Positions 1-12,645 are shown, counted from the first letter of the stretch. The stretch: 64,000 bases of DNA from Gordionus sp. m RMFG-2023 (GCF_954871325.1 NC_088775.1:14485561-14549560), one strand, 5' to 3'. Made by a program: numbers and translations. Notes: generated by a model not told the origin, from the sequence alone.

Positions 1-1630
1 TTGCATAAACCTAAATTAGGATTCTATTGTGAAAATCATGAAATAAGCTAAAAAATTTATTGACTCGATATCACATTTATCAAATATAACTAAAATAATG
101 TTTTTTAGATTTTAATATACTGAAAATATTTGATTATTAGATTTCAGTAATAAAATATTTTCAAAATTTTGGTCATTAAGGCATTATCGTTTATCTGAAA
201 AGACATTTTTAGCTACACTAAAAAGCCTTTCTATCGAGACGCTTGAAGGGATTGTTGTGTTATATTTTATGAATAACAATTTTATATGAGGATATTCTTT
301 AAAAATACTAAAATCTTGACTTTCATTTTTGGAAAATTATTATCATATCTGCTGATGTGGGGTATTGTAAAAAATCGGATATTAAATTATTTTTTTTCAC
401 AGGTTATTTGTTTGCAATCAGTTGAACTTGAAGACCTTGATAATTCATTAACTAATCTTTGTATTAATTATTTTTTTCATTAACAGTGTTTGATATTTTC
501 TCTTAAAATTTAAAATTACAATTGTAAACATTTATTTAGCATCTATATCCTTAAATTTTACAATATGCTAACTGAAATTTTCGTATTATTTGGTAGACAT
601 GGCAAACATTTTACTATCAGAGATTTGTTTTCTTTATTTCTAGATATTATTTTAAATATGCTCTATAAAGTGGCCATGGAAAAAAAATGTCTGAACTGTT
701 GATTCTTCATTATTTCTTCCTCATCATGACTATTTATATTAATCTAAAATAAATTTTTAAAATTGTATAATAAAATTAAATTGAACAATTCCATTGAAAA
801 TAAAAATGGCAGATTCTTTGAGATGGATTGTAATATCAAAATTTGTCTGGTTTATTGATAAACTCGTACATAATATTTAATGAATATTTATATATATATT
901 TTTTTTATATATAAGTTTTAATATTTTATATATATATAATTTTTTATTATAGTAGTCTTAATATTTTTTAATATATATTTAAACTATATGCTCATATGAA
1001 ATAAAATAAACTTTGCATTCAAGTATTTTTATTTATAATGTAAAAAAGCGTTAAATAAAAGTATATCAAAATTATCTTAAAAAGAATCTAAAAACAGATA
1101 CAGATACCTCTAAAATAATATCTAGATACAGATACTTTAAATAAAAATCTATGTACATACAGATACCACATTTTATATCTAGATACTTTAACAACTATTA
1201 GGGAAAAGAAGGATGTGTTCCATTCCAAGGGAGCTTTCCCGCTTTGTCATATTTTATTAAAGACGGCTAATAAAAAGGAAGATATTGTAACTGGTGCGCA
1301 TTGGTTGTTCGCAGTAGGAATAAGAACTAATAACTCAAAATTAATTTTATTCAGGTAAAAGAATAATTTTATTATTAAAATAAAATGGAAAAAATGAATT
1401 AGTAATGATGCAATACAATATTGGAAAAATTGGCCCTTTTATATCATACAATAAAATAAATAATAAATAATTCTCCAAAATAAAATAGGACCTATCCTGA
1501 GACATATTATATAATCCAAAGTAAAATACATGCGCCATTGTTACACATCCATATTATTACGCGTAAAAAAACATAATAAAGATATAAAAATATACAACAA
1601 AATAAAGAAAAATGACCCTAATTATAACAA
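1..1630. other. AT-rich stretch without recognisable gene
   Basis: I see no coding exon, RNA gene or clear repeat ends here. Short open frames have no family resemblance and end in homopolymer tracts. A stretch near 1080-1190 repeats 'cagatac'-type words and may be decayed repeat. Confidence 0.4.
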
Positions 1631-1638
1631 TGAGATTT

Positions 1639-2123
1639 TTAAAGGGCCTTGTTTTTCCTTAGTTTCTTAATGACTTTGGTTATTTCATCTATAGAGAAAC
1701 ATGGGTTAGGGGTAGAGTTTGTGTATATCGGTAGAGTTGCCTTTCTAAAGTCAAAGATTATCATGTAATGATCTAAGCATATTGCAATTAATTCATCCTG
1801 AGATAACTCGTTTTTTAAGGTAATGAAAGATAGCTTACCGTGCCGTAGCTTTAACATCTTGCGTCTCCAAAAGTTTTATGCTTCTATTTAAAAAAAACAA
1901 AATTCTCTCATCGACACTCCACCTTTTTCCAAAATATTTATGCGTGTTTAGGCCAGAAAAAAACACATTAGAGCCAATACTAGTCTTAAAAATAATTATC
2001 CAAAACAAATGCAAGCTACTTTTCTACTTCATTGATTTTAAACGGGTATTCGATGACGTTAAGCATATCGCTTCGTGGGAAACACTGTCAGAATGTGGTA
2101 TTGAACCAAATATAATTTACTAA
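1639..2123. mobile_element. LINE (non-LTR) reverse-transcriptase fragments, head-to-head
   Basis: Two pieces of a LINE reverse transcriptase lie back to back. On the minus strand (1857 to 1639) a frame ends in FSIDEITKVIKKLRKNKA, which matches the segment before the RT core (the EI..AIKKLKNNKAPG region). On the plus strand (1878-2123) a second frame reads FRPEKNTLEPILVLK, then FYFIDFKRVFDDVKH, which resembles RT motif A (F-D-F-x-x-A-F-D) and its preceding helix. In an intact LINE the first piece lies upstream of the second on the same strand. Here it is inverted, as in a 5'-inverted twin-primed insertion. No YxDD motif is seen, so the copy is dead. Clade not assigned. Confidence 0.6.
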
Positions 2124-3285
2124 AATAACCAACATAACAGCTTATACAATAATGACATCTGCACAGAGGAAATAAAAATTAGGATAAAATGCAAGAGGTG
2201 CATTCTATAAATATATAAAACTATAAAAATCAATGGAAATCTCGGTATTCATCAGATATGCATCTTCAACTGGACCATAATCTCTACATTATGAATGGAT
2301 ACTACAAAAAACAACAAATGCTACTTTATACTTTCACAAATGACAAAAAATTAAAAATCTGCCCATTTTTTAAAGTAGGCAGTTGCCCAATTTATCAAAA
2401 CATTTTCGGAGTTGCGCGAATTGTCAAGAGTCTAAATTAGACTAGTTTGATTGTTTTAATGAGTAGTTCATAAGATATAAGAATTTCGAGACTAATTGGG
2501 GCCTGTGAAACCCCACTAGAGTGTTTATTTTATTATTTTTTTAAACTTTAGATAAGAATTATTTTTTATATTTCCATTTTATTTTGATGAATAAATAATA
2601 AATTTGTATGTTTTTGGTTTTAATATCCAGCTTTTTTTTTGTGCTTAATAAGAGTTTAAAAAATTTGCCCTAATTTAGAAAATTTTGGCACATATATCTT
2701 CAACATTTTTTATCTAAACCTTATATATTAATATAAATAAATATTTTATATAGTTTAAGGTTAGTTCCTTATATTAAAATATATAATTAAAATAATGAAT
2801 GGAAATGGAGTTATATTCATTTTAAATTGGTACGCCATTTTTATCACTGGTTAAAAAACTATTTTAAATTAAATAATAATCTTTATTTTTATCATTAATA
2901 AGCACGATTTTTAGCCAGACATTTCCATTTATAATAGAAATTATAGCATTTAAAATATTTAAGCTGATAAAAATATATTAAAAATCCTTGATATCTCAAA
3001 AAACTCATCAAAGGTATTTTAAATTTTGCATACATGTTGTTTTTTATTATGCTGCTGAAAAATCCAGACCATCTTACTCAAAGGATTTTAAGTAATAACG
3101 TTTTTTTTAAAATAGGGTCCGTATGAATTTCACAAATCTTTTCAAAGGTTAAGCAACATATCGAATTATTTTCATATTATGACACCTCAGACGACAAATT
3201 AATGAGTTGCCACTAGGCTTAGCGCTTGATACCTGACTAATTATTACATTAAAATAAAAAAATAGTATTTTTTTATATAATTCCT
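2124..3285. other. AT-rich stretch, possible LINE remainder
   Basis: Nothing firm. The first 300 bases contain weak in-frame words that could be decayed downstream RT sequence, but I cannot define an end or a poly-A tail. Confidence 0.25.
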
Positions 3286-3286
3286 A

Positions 3287-4080
3287 TTGTCACATCTGGC
3301 AAATTTACTAACCTGTTTCCAATGTGGAGTACTAGGTCTTTTATGGCGTTTGCGGTCTCAATGGCATGGAGACCTCTACTCGCCGACGACTTTTGATGGG
3401 ACGGACAACACACCGGTTATCACCTCAGAGCCGGAAGAGATGCGGAATAAACCAACGATATATCTGGTCATGAGGCCATCTGCGCTTTGGTCAGTTACCG
3501 CTACATCGGCTAGTCGGATAAAAAGTGAATGAATGACAGAATAATCTAGACGTCCGTTGTGCCTTTGGCCAAGCTGATCGGGGAATGCAGGTGAGCTTGT
3601 TAATTTGCCATATTGGAGGAGGAGATGGATGTCTTTCTCAAGGATAGATGAAATTTGTCGTTGGGTTTAGTAGCCTGCGGCAGCATTGCAGACAGCTGAC
3701 TGGACGTACTCTCACCGCTGTTCGGTCCCGTGTCTTTTCTATGCCCTAAGGTTATCCTAAGTATGCTGTTCGTCCTATCCTAGGTTTGTTGGCGAGTGGT
3801 AGAGGTGTGTTTAGTGTTGCAGACCTTATCTTCGCAAATAATCCACATCGAAAACATACTCGGAATTCTAGCCAAAAGGGATTCCCCCGCACTCTCTCCT
3901 CTATTCGTCCCAATGCTCCTTACTCCCGATCGATGATAGCCACTTACATTAAGTGCGCTTCCAGGTCAAAATATTTACTTTCTAACCCCAAAAGTATATC
4001 ATAAATTCTTCTTTCCACCACTCATACCCCGCTCCCTCCTTCACACCTCAGCCAAAGATGCCAATATAAAAGGTAGTAAT
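3287..4080. other. GC-rich island with unrecognised open frames on both strands
   Basis: About 800 bases are near 50% G+C by eye (32 of 60 bases in 3361-3420) against a background near 25%. On the plus strand a frame of about 80 codons covers 3287-3532. On the minus strand a frame of over 90 codons, open from roughly 3665 down to a stop near 3376, contains phrases such as SILEKDIHLLLQYGKL and RYIVGLFRISSGSEVI. I recognise neither protein. Flanking splice sites that would make either frame an exon of CERK were not found. It could be an unassigned repeat, a 5' part of a gene, or acquired DNA. Confidence 0.4.
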
Positions 4081-4416
4081 GGAACAAAATCAAGTTTGGG
4101 CGTAACCAAATATTTTTTTACTATTGTTTTGAATAAATTATTTGTAAAATGCCTGAACCCGACCTGCAACATGTTCAACAAACAAAAGGTTATAACTTAC
4201 ATAATTTCGAGTTTAGGTTTGGTACGTGTTAGAAAAGAAAGAGTCCCGGGGTCGGAAGGTTCTATCCATACATTGCATAATAATTAAAATAAATTTGTAT
4301 TTTATTAAATATTGATATAACTTTCAAAATGTCCTCACTTTAAGTTCTGTGACTTATTTTATGAATTTCTGGGTTTTACACTTCTATTCTTTTTTAAATG
4401 ATATTTTTTTTATAAG

Positions 4417-7400
4417 AATGCGACGATAAATGGAGAAACTTGTTTGTTATACCTTACAAAAAAATTTTAATCTGCGAAACCTTATCCCACACGGATGATA
4501 CCATCACACAAAACCGCGATGCCGTTGCGGAAGTAAAAACATCCACAGACTATGATCCGAATGCGAATATCGAGGATTCAGAGGACCATTTTATTAAGGG
4601 ATTGAAGTTGAAATTCGTTGTCAGAAAGTTTGGCCAAAATAATAAAAAAACGAGTAATATCGATAGTCTATTGCACCCTAAAAACTGGGTCTGGAGATTG
4701 AGCGATCCTCTTGATCTTTACTTCGTCGATGAGGCACCTATCAATTCGAGGGATAATTTATTTCGCCCAACGATTTATCTGCTCGTAAAATGTCTCATCA
4801 AGTTGAGCAAGATAATTGACGTCGAAATATTCGGCGATATGGCCCGAGAGTTAATTTGCAATTTTAACCAGGATCTCGAATTAAACGGCCACCTTTCCCA
4901 AACCCTGAACTATTTAAGAGCATTGTCTTCGCCCACGCAAGATCCATTGAAATATTTGACTATAATGAATCCCATCGGTGGCAAAGGGGAAGCTCGCAAA
5001 ATATTCGACACGCTCCTTTGCCCAATCTTTAGGGACGTTAAAATAGCCACAGATGTCCATTTGACGCAACATTCGGGCCACGCCTTTAATCTTTTGAGAT
5101 ACGAAATGACGAATAAAAATTTAAATTCATACCAGGGTATCATAGTTGTAGGCGGAGACGGAACGTTGAACGAAATAATTTCCGGTTTTGATTTTTTTTA
5201 AAAAAGATTTTAGCACTTTTAGGTGATTTGGATCATATATCTTTCTTCTTCAAAAAATTTTTTTCAAACTCTGGAAAATAAAAGTATTATTTATAATCAT
5301 TTTTTTAAATGTAGCTTTGATAGATAGGCATAACGAAGATATGGGCATCGATATAACAGATTCCAATGTCGTATTGAGTTCTCCGCCATTTAAAATCGGG
5401 ATAATACCAACAGGTACTATAATCACTCATTATTATCATATGTTGTATGAATCAGGGGTTCATTGATACCACTTGCTTTAAGCAGATACGAATACATTTA
5501 CAAAGTATCCGTCAATATTACCGATACTTATAAGAAAATTTATTTTATATGTAGTTTTTATTATTTTTTATAAAAAAGCAGCAAAGCAAATTAATATAAA
5601 TTTTAAAAAGATTTTCTTTAAAACTAAACGGGGCAGGGGTGTAATAGTTTGTATCTCATGTCTTCCCATGTTCGAATCCCGCCTGCTCCAAATTATTTTT
5701 TTCAGAATTTTATCATAATAAATACTCTAAATTAACTAATTATGTTTTTATGCCAATCGTCATCTCTTTCCTCGGACATATGCCATGCGGAACTTTAATT
5801 TTTTTTAAAATATAGGCGGAAATAATTTTTTAAAACAAGAAATACAAATTATTGTTTAAAATACAATGTCGATTTTTCTATGTATAGTTAAAGAACTATA
5901 GGAAAATAATAAATTTTCTCGATATCGACCTGGGGTATTCATAAACTCTCGACCGATGTCAACTGCTGTTAATTAAATAAACAAAAAGAGGGTTTAGAAT
6001 AATGTTGTTAACAGCTTGATTTTTAAAACGGCTAACCCAATATTTTCGCCAATAAATATTATGCAAATCTGGAGATTTTGCTCACAAGTGGCAGAAAGGT
6101 TTAGTATCTATTAACAAATCTCGAGTCTTATGTAATATTATTTTGGCTAAAATCTTAATTTAAAATCGGCTAAATCTAGCCGTTTAATAACACTAGTTTG
6201 GATGAAAAAATATTTGAAATGTCAAAATTGAAAAATTAATGAAATTATTCTTACCCCAAAATTTAATACTTAAATAAATAAAATCCTAAAATTATCTGAC
6301 AAATATATTATAAATTATAAACCTTGTTTTATTATTCGTATGTGAATCACTTGTTTTATTATCATTACATTTATCAATTTTTTATCCCTTGGTAATAATT
6401 TGATAAATAAGGATCAACCAATGCCACCGCTTTCAGCCTCTACGGCTGCTCAGATCCTATCACCGCCGCTCTCCATATAGCAATCGGTCAGATCCTGCAC
6501 TTCGATGTGGGTATGGTACATCACACTTCCTTATCAAAGTTCTCTTCCTCGATACCCGCAAAGCTAAACAACGCCGACCGGCCGTTCGAGGAAAGCTGTT
6601 TTACGAATAATAGACGTAGTTATTTCTTGTCACTGTTGGCTTACGGCTTTTTAGGAGACATTCTGGCGGTATTTCAAAGTAATTCCGAACAAGCTAACGA
6701 AAACAAAACGGATATTATTAATGGAATCATGAATGTTAATAACCAAAAAAATCGGACAAGCCCTAAAAATAATTCGAGCTCACTCGAAGGACAAAATAAA
6801 ATAAGCGAAGGGATCGCAAGCGGAATCGATACTTTACCCGAAAATAAAATTAAAATATCCCGTAAATTAAACGCCCTAATCAAACCCGCGTTCTCATTCC
6901 TTACCAAAGGTCCCGGTCGGTACAATCTAGCTGCTGCAAAGATTATTCTTTGCTCCAATCTGGCATATCCCTGCACACTTATTTTTAAAGGTGTAACAGG
7001 ACCGGTCCACATAACCGGCCACCCTAATCCCCTTACGCCTGGTCACTTATCGGCAAAAATAAAGACCGCTTACAAGGACACCTTTATGTCTCATAGAGGG
7101 GAGGATTTATGCGTAACACCTTGCAATATATGTAACGCCGGAAATAAACTCGATTCATTTACACGAATCGAGTCCGAAGCCGAACACGACCAAATTTATT
7201 ACGAGTAGTTAACCTTATTATAAGTTGCCAAATAAATTAGCAGTTACCATCACACTAGAACCCTGAGATTCACTTTTTGTGGCCTAGCATGCCCCCATAA
7301 TTGATAAATATAAATTAAATACATTTTTATAAAGTTAAATTTCAAACAAAAATTACCCACCCACCCCCACCCCCCCCCCCCCCCCCCCCAAAAAAAAGAA

Positions 7401-10400
7401 GAAATAATAATAATTTTCTTTTAAGCCCGAGTCCTATCCTGCCCGACTTTGATACATAAAATAGGGTTCGGTCCAACTTGCAGGACTACTCCACAAACCT
7501 AGCTTATTTCAGATGTTCGGAACCTGAACTGAAAAGAGTTCTGGTTGATCCCATGTCTCCCTTTTCTCTGAAGTCTATAAATAATATTAAAGCGAGCCTT
7601 TTCATTCCAACCGGGTGTACTATTCAGAAATAAATTTATCTTGTAGTGCGCACAAATTGAGCTTTTGCGCTTTGCCTTATAAAAACGTAACGCATCCCTT
7701 GTTTAAGTTGAGGTTGCCAATTTTTTAGCATCGTCAATTCAAAATTTTAAGTAAGTTATAAATAAATTGGTTTTTCGTAATATATATTCGTCTGCCTTTT
7801 TCTTTCATTATTGTTTTTTATATTTTAATAATATTAAATTAAATATACCTATAATTAAACAAAACTAGAAAGGGATTTTTATTTTCCTCCCCCTTATTAT
7901 TCTTCTCTAGATAACGTTGTTTTTCTTGCGAAAAAAACAACTTAATTTTTAAAGAACTGGTCATAGACCAACATGCAAAATGAATGAATAATAAATTATT
8001 GAAAAACTAGTTTACGTTTTTAAAATAGTTCCTAACTGTTTTCTGCAAATGGCAAAATTGTCCTGCCTGGTGGGAATTAAAATAAACAACCATTTATAAT
8101 ATTGGGGAATAGTTTAATTAGAAGCATATAACTTTATGGATTATCATTTCTATAAAATATCAGAATTCATCAATGTCCTATTTTTGCCAACAATAATTTG
8201 ACCTTGCTTTGAGATAAAATTAAAATTTAAAAAAATTTATAATAATAATTTGTCATCATTAATATTATAAGCCAATAAAAAATATTAATTTAACTAAATT
8301 AGCCTTTAGAATAATTTTTTTTATTCTCATCTCTATTTAAGCAGTGTATCACTATTTTTTGCCCTGCTCATAAAACAATTTTTCGGATGTTATATTGTAG
8401 ACCACTTGTTTTTAACGCCAAAGACCAATTGCAAGATACCATTTGAAATGCATTATTTAAAAAGCTAAATTTGTGCGTACTTAGAACGAATCGAAATAAA
8501 TAGATTTTCTATAAAAATAGCTACATCCAAACCCGCGTAGAAGGAATCTATTTTAACGCATTCATTTTTGAAGCGATGAAATTTAAAAAAAAAAATTTAT
8601 GGAGACATTTTATGCGTTAAATTCGAAGCGATAGCAATATGTGTAAATAATATCTGGTAAAAAAAAATTATGCTAGATATCTTGATATTATTTTTTAAAT
8701 TTTGTTTTAAAAATAAATAAAGTTTAATTGTGAAATCGGGTCTATACGATTCTGTGATAATAATGCCCATCAGTGGCCGTTGTTTTAGGACGAGATTAGG
8801 AGTCTCGCCTTTAGCTCATATGAGTAATGGCCTCGCGGACCTGATACTTGTTAAGCCCTCTCACGCCAATTCACGCTGTCGTTCGAGGATAGACTTTTTG
8901 AAGTATCTATTGAGAGTCGTGAAGCACCATAAAAACCCGGTTCGTTTTAATAAGTGATTTATTTTTAATATCCTATTATTATTAAACTTATATATAAAGT
9001 CTGGATGGGTTAAATATCTCTTGGCAAAGTCACGATTTTAGCCAAAAAATAATTGTCGAAACCTAGAGATTTTTATAACCCTCTTTTAGTAAAATCTCTA
9101 AGCTAGTGTCGTTGAATGGCTCGATATAGCCAATTTTTAAAAACTGCCAAGTTAAGATTTTATCCTAAATAATATCTAGCTTCGAGATTTCCGCAATAGT
9201 TCGAATTTGTCTACCAACTCTGAGCAAAATATCCAGGCTTGGGTAATATTTTTTTTGGCTAAAGTCTAGCCGCTTTTGAAAATTGGTTAAATCGAGTTTA
9301 ACAACACTACTCTGGGATAATAGGTAATATCTTTTTTCGCTATATTTTTATTAAGCCGTTTTTTTAAAACAAAAATACTAAATTTATTTTTAAATTAAAT
9401 ATAAACTCGGGTAATATAAATATGCTTATAAATATTTTAATGATTGTACAACCATTATTAAGCGAATAAGTGTGTTACACAATTTTGCTCAAGTTTAAAT
9501 ACTTTAGGTCTTTTGTCTTTACCCAGTCTTTAATAAAAAATAAATAAAATAGTTAATCTCTCTCATTTATTTTCGTTGTAAGAAAAAAAATTTTCTATAA
9601 TAATTAGTTATTTATATAAATCTTTGGCTTATTCTATATCCACATTTTTTTCCGATAAATCAATTCTTCCATATCAACAACAAAAATATTAAAATATAAT
9701 TTGGAATAATAATCCTCTATTTGCATTATTATAGCGTAATCTCCTGTTTAAAATACAAGTCATTTATTTTTTTAAATGCTCTCTTGGAAAATTTAAAAAA
9801 ATTTAAAAGAAAAATGTCATAAGGCTAGGAGTAAACGTGTTATAAATTAATATATTACGAATTAATCGCTTTAAAATATTATGAAATCTCATAAATTAAA
9901 TTTTATAAAATATTTATTGTTTTTTTTAAAAATTGGTATATTACAGTCTTTATGTTCGAACTGGATTTTAACCTTCACTAATGTATAGTATTTGATTTTA
10001 AAATAACGAAGTAGTGAATGCAAACCAATAATTTATTACGATAATATTTTCTTTTGATTTCCCCCCCCCCCACCAAAACACGCACATTAAAGTTTGACTT
10101 ACCCTATGTTGAAGTTTATCGAATCAACAACCTAATCCTCTTTCCCGCTTTAATCGAAAATTCTGTCGATATTTGCGATGTAACACATTTACTTGAATCC
10201 GTGAATGATAGTCGTTTTGAAGAAAATGTAACACGTCAATGCCACCCTAACATTTACGATAATTTTAGTTTCAACAGCAACAAATACGCTTTTAAAAAAA
10301 CCGAACCCGATCTCAAAGCTACTATAAGTGAAGCCATTACTAACAAAAAAAGTATTCCAAAGGATCTCTCTCGGGTAATAAAACTTATCCAGTCTCGAAT

Positions 10401-10500
10401 CAAAGTCAGTGATGATAAATCGACTCCCACCTCCAGTTGGAACTGTGACGGAGAGTTAATCCAGTGTCCATCTTTAGCTTACAAGTTTTTAAAAAACTAA
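4417..10500 (+). CDS. CERK: Ceramide kinase (5 exons seen; first exon not found)
   Basis: Lipid kinase that phosphorylates ceramide to ceramide-1-phosphate. Exons: 4417-5184, 5315-5413, 6412-7207, 8723-8939 and 10093-10500 (stop TAA). All introns are GT-AG and phases agree, giving about 760 residues. The order is: end of a PH-like domain (FVIPYKKILICET), the kinase N-lobe with NPIGGKGEARK and VGGDGTLNE, then IGIIPTGSTNATAFSLYG, ALHIAIGQILHFDV, LLAYGFLGDI, a C-x3-C-x2-C motif (CVTPCNIC) typical of CERK, SPLAHMSNGLADLILV, VEVYR and SSWNCDGE-like ending SWNCDGELIQCPSL. These follow human CERK in order. About 75 low-complexity Asn/Ser/Lys-rich residues are inserted after LGDI, making it longer than the 537-residue human protein. 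The start exon must end with one nucleotide of a codon and lies upstream of 4417, probably within the preceding few kilobases. Confidence 0.93.
5630..5690 (+). pseudogene. tRNA-like relic in CERK intron
   Basis: A 61-base sequence has a 7-bp acceptor stem (GGGGCAG with CTGCTCC, one G-U pair), an A-box-like stretch and a perfect B-box GTTCGAATCC, followed by A. The T stem does not pair well and about ten bases are missing compared with a normal tRNA. It is therefore a degenerate tRNA or the head of a tRNA-derived SINE rather than a working tRNA. It lies in the intron between 5413 and 6412. Confidence 0.5.
6000..6194. mobile_element. hAT-type MITE, family A (TAGTGTTG ends)
   Basis: Ends TAATGTTGTTAA... 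and ...TTAATAACACTA are inverted copies. Inside is the shared core 'ggagattttgctcac' followed by 'ctattaacaaatctcgag'. Flanks GTTTAGAA and GTTTGGAT are a decayed 8-bp target duplication. It sits in a CERK intron. Confidence 0.75.
7361..7389 (+). repeat. Poly-C tract in CERK intron
   Basis: A run of C broken only by a few A bases at its start. Simple repeat, prone to sequencing error. Confidence 0.7.
9104..9309. mobile_element. hAT-type MITE, family A (TAGTGTTG ends)
   Basis: Begins TAGTGTCGTTGAATGGCTCG and ends with TTTAACAACACTA, with inverted subterminal 'ggct...agcc' blocks. It is the same family as the copies at 6000, 47595, 49383 and 55278. The flanking duplication is weak. It lies in the last CERK intron. 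Confidence 0.7.
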
Positions 10501-10589
10501 ATATTCATTTACTTATAATTATTACAAAAAATCTATATGTGCTTTATGTGTTTTATAATTTATTTTCGTCTAGTTATTCCTTATAGGAA

Positions 10590-10595
10590 AATAAA
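10590..10595 (+). terminator. CERK polyadenylation signal AATAAA
   Basis: AATAAA lies 90 bases after the CERK stop codon, on the coding strand, in AT-rich sequence that fits a 3' UTR. Confidence 0.6.
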
Positions 10596-11194
10596 GACAC
10601 TTAAAAAAAATTAAGAACTTCTATTTTTAATAGTTAATATCTTATTTAAAATCTGACAGTTTATGATTGGCTACCTTATTGTTTTATTTGTCACGTGATT
10701 GACTAATTTTATATTAGTCTCCATAAAAAATTTTTTTTAAAAAACTAATTATTCAGAGTTCATCGCAAACTGCTTAAATTCTATTCTTGTGGACCTGAAA
10801 GACTAGATATTTAAAACTCGGATAAAATATTTCGCCTCACCCTTATGCATTATTTCAGCAACAATTATAAAACTTGGTAAATGCTCAATTACTAACGAGA
10901 CGCATAAGACATAAACGATAATTATATTAATTTTTAAAATAAACAAAATATTTTTAAAGTACTCTATTTTAAATTTTATTTTCATGTGTAGCATAATAAA
11001 AAAAATATGTTATTATATTTATAAATATATTCATATTTTTTGTAAATTAAAATCAAATATTAAAATGAATTTTGATTAAAATGTACAGAACAAATGATTA
11101 AGATGAGTAAGGGCATTCAGAATCTAAAATCCTTTTTTTTAAATAAAAAAAATATATTTTTTAAATTAAATAAATAAAAATAATATTATCTGTA

Positions 11195-11200
11195 TTTATT
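11195..11200 (-). terminator. Candidate polyadenylation signal for the antistasin-type gene
   Basis: TTTATT on the plus strand reads AATAAA on the minus strand, about 115 bases after the stop codon. Such hexamers are common in this composition, so this is only a candidate. Confidence 0.35.
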
Positions 11201-11314
11201 GACCTTATTTCAGTAGTTAGCTTAAAAGAGTCTGTGATAATATTTAGACATTGATCAAATAAAGTTTAGGCCAATTGAGCAGGTTTTTATCCTTCCCTGT
11301 CGATTCGATGTCAC

Positions 11315-12606
11315 TTACTTATTGTATTTTATAATCTCCTCTAAAAATGATAATGAAAGATAAATATTACTCGCGTTGATGCAGTTGCAAGTTTCACATC
11401 CATGCGCATCTTTCACCCGGCCAAATGGACATTCCTTTATGCAATTCAGGTTTGCACATCTTGTATGTGTTCCTATTTTTAAAAAAGTATTTTGTTATTT
11501 TTTTTTATAAAATTTGCTTTCTTTTAAGTTTAAAAGAATGTTTATTTTATGATAATAATGATTTCAATTTACCAAGATAAATCTTAAACGGTAAGTTAAA
11601 TATAATGTTGTGATTGTAGCACTCAAATTCGCTCAACTTGAAAAAAATGTCATCAAATATATATTTTTACTCTTGCGACAATCTAATTTAACGTTGTTAG
11701 CGTCAACAAATTCGGCTATGCATCTACCACAATTGTTGACTCGGCATCTAGCGTTCGGGTGTTTTGGACAAGTGGCCCTGATACATGGGTTCATTACACA
11801 ATTTACAGGTCTCACTCCGATCGGGCATTCTCCATCTCTTATAATTTCTGGAGTCGTGATTACCAAAGGTTCGAGAGTGGGAAAAGGATCATCAGAGAGA
11901 TCCTTCGTGGTATCTCATTTTGTGTATTTTTTAAAAAAATATATAGCAAGATAAGAATATAAATTAAATGAAATATAAATTATTTAATATGGCTCCAAAA
12001 ATTGAAATTTTTTAGAGTTAACTTACATGAAGGACAATGTATTTTTCGCCTATTGATAAAAAATTCCGCTTCGCATCTCCCGCAATCATTCATGATACAT
12101 TTCGCATTTGGAGCTATGTCACAAATTAAATGCTGGCACAAATCTTGACATCTTCTCTGGTATTCTATTTCACAATCTTCCAAGAATATATTTAATAAAA
12201 AAAGGACTGAATCAAAGAAATAGACAAACAAATATTACATAGGTTTCAGATTTTGTCAAAAAACACCAAATCTCTCATTTGATGAAATATCGAGGCTTAA
12301 GGAAATTATAATTTGGCTAAATCTTTCGAGGTTTTTAGATAACAACAAAATAGATTATAAATGGGGAAAAAAATCGAAATTTATAAATAGACTATTCTAT
12401 TGCTAAAGAATAGCATTAAATTGATTAAAAAATTCGAGATTTGGGTCAGATTATAAGCTACGCTACAGCTTGAATTATTTTAAAATATTATTAATTTATA
12501 TAATGTTAAAGAAAAAAAAGAAAAGATTATATATTTTTATACTTTGAGCCAGTATTGTCCCACAAAAGAGTAACACTAAAATAGCTGGTAAAATTTGATG
12601 TAACAT
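11315..12606 (-). CDS. Secreted cysteine-rich antistasin-type protease inhibitor (4 exons)
   Basis: Exons on the minus strand are 12543-12606, 12027-12176, 11671-11913 and 11315-11472. All joins are GT-AG and phase 1, giving 204 residues. Exon 1 encodes a signal peptide (MLHQILPAILVLLF, then CGTILA, likely cut after ALA-like ILA). Exons 2 and 3 each carry a related cysteine module of the pattern CP-x-PNAxCxxNxCGRCxAEF. In exon 3 it is preceded by CPIGVRPVNC, and in exon 2 by CQDLCQHLIC. Exon 4 encodes an antistasin-like unit, CPFGRVKDAHGCETCNC. Antistasin-family proteins inhibit serine proteases. The target here is inferred, not shown. The last exon may instead splice at GTAATA after CINA. 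It is convergent with CERK. Confidence 0.82.
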
Positions 12607-12645
12607 TTTTTAAAAAAAAATATAATTAATTAGAACCATTCAATT

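Noticed and set aside
4910-7012. Minus-strand frames under CERK exons
   Set aside because: Shadows of exons whose plus-strand product is clearly ceramide kinase.
11610-11962. Plus-strand frames of 67 to 114 codons over the antistasin-type exon
   Set aside because: Opposite-strand shadows. The minus strand gives the cysteine modules with matching splice phases.
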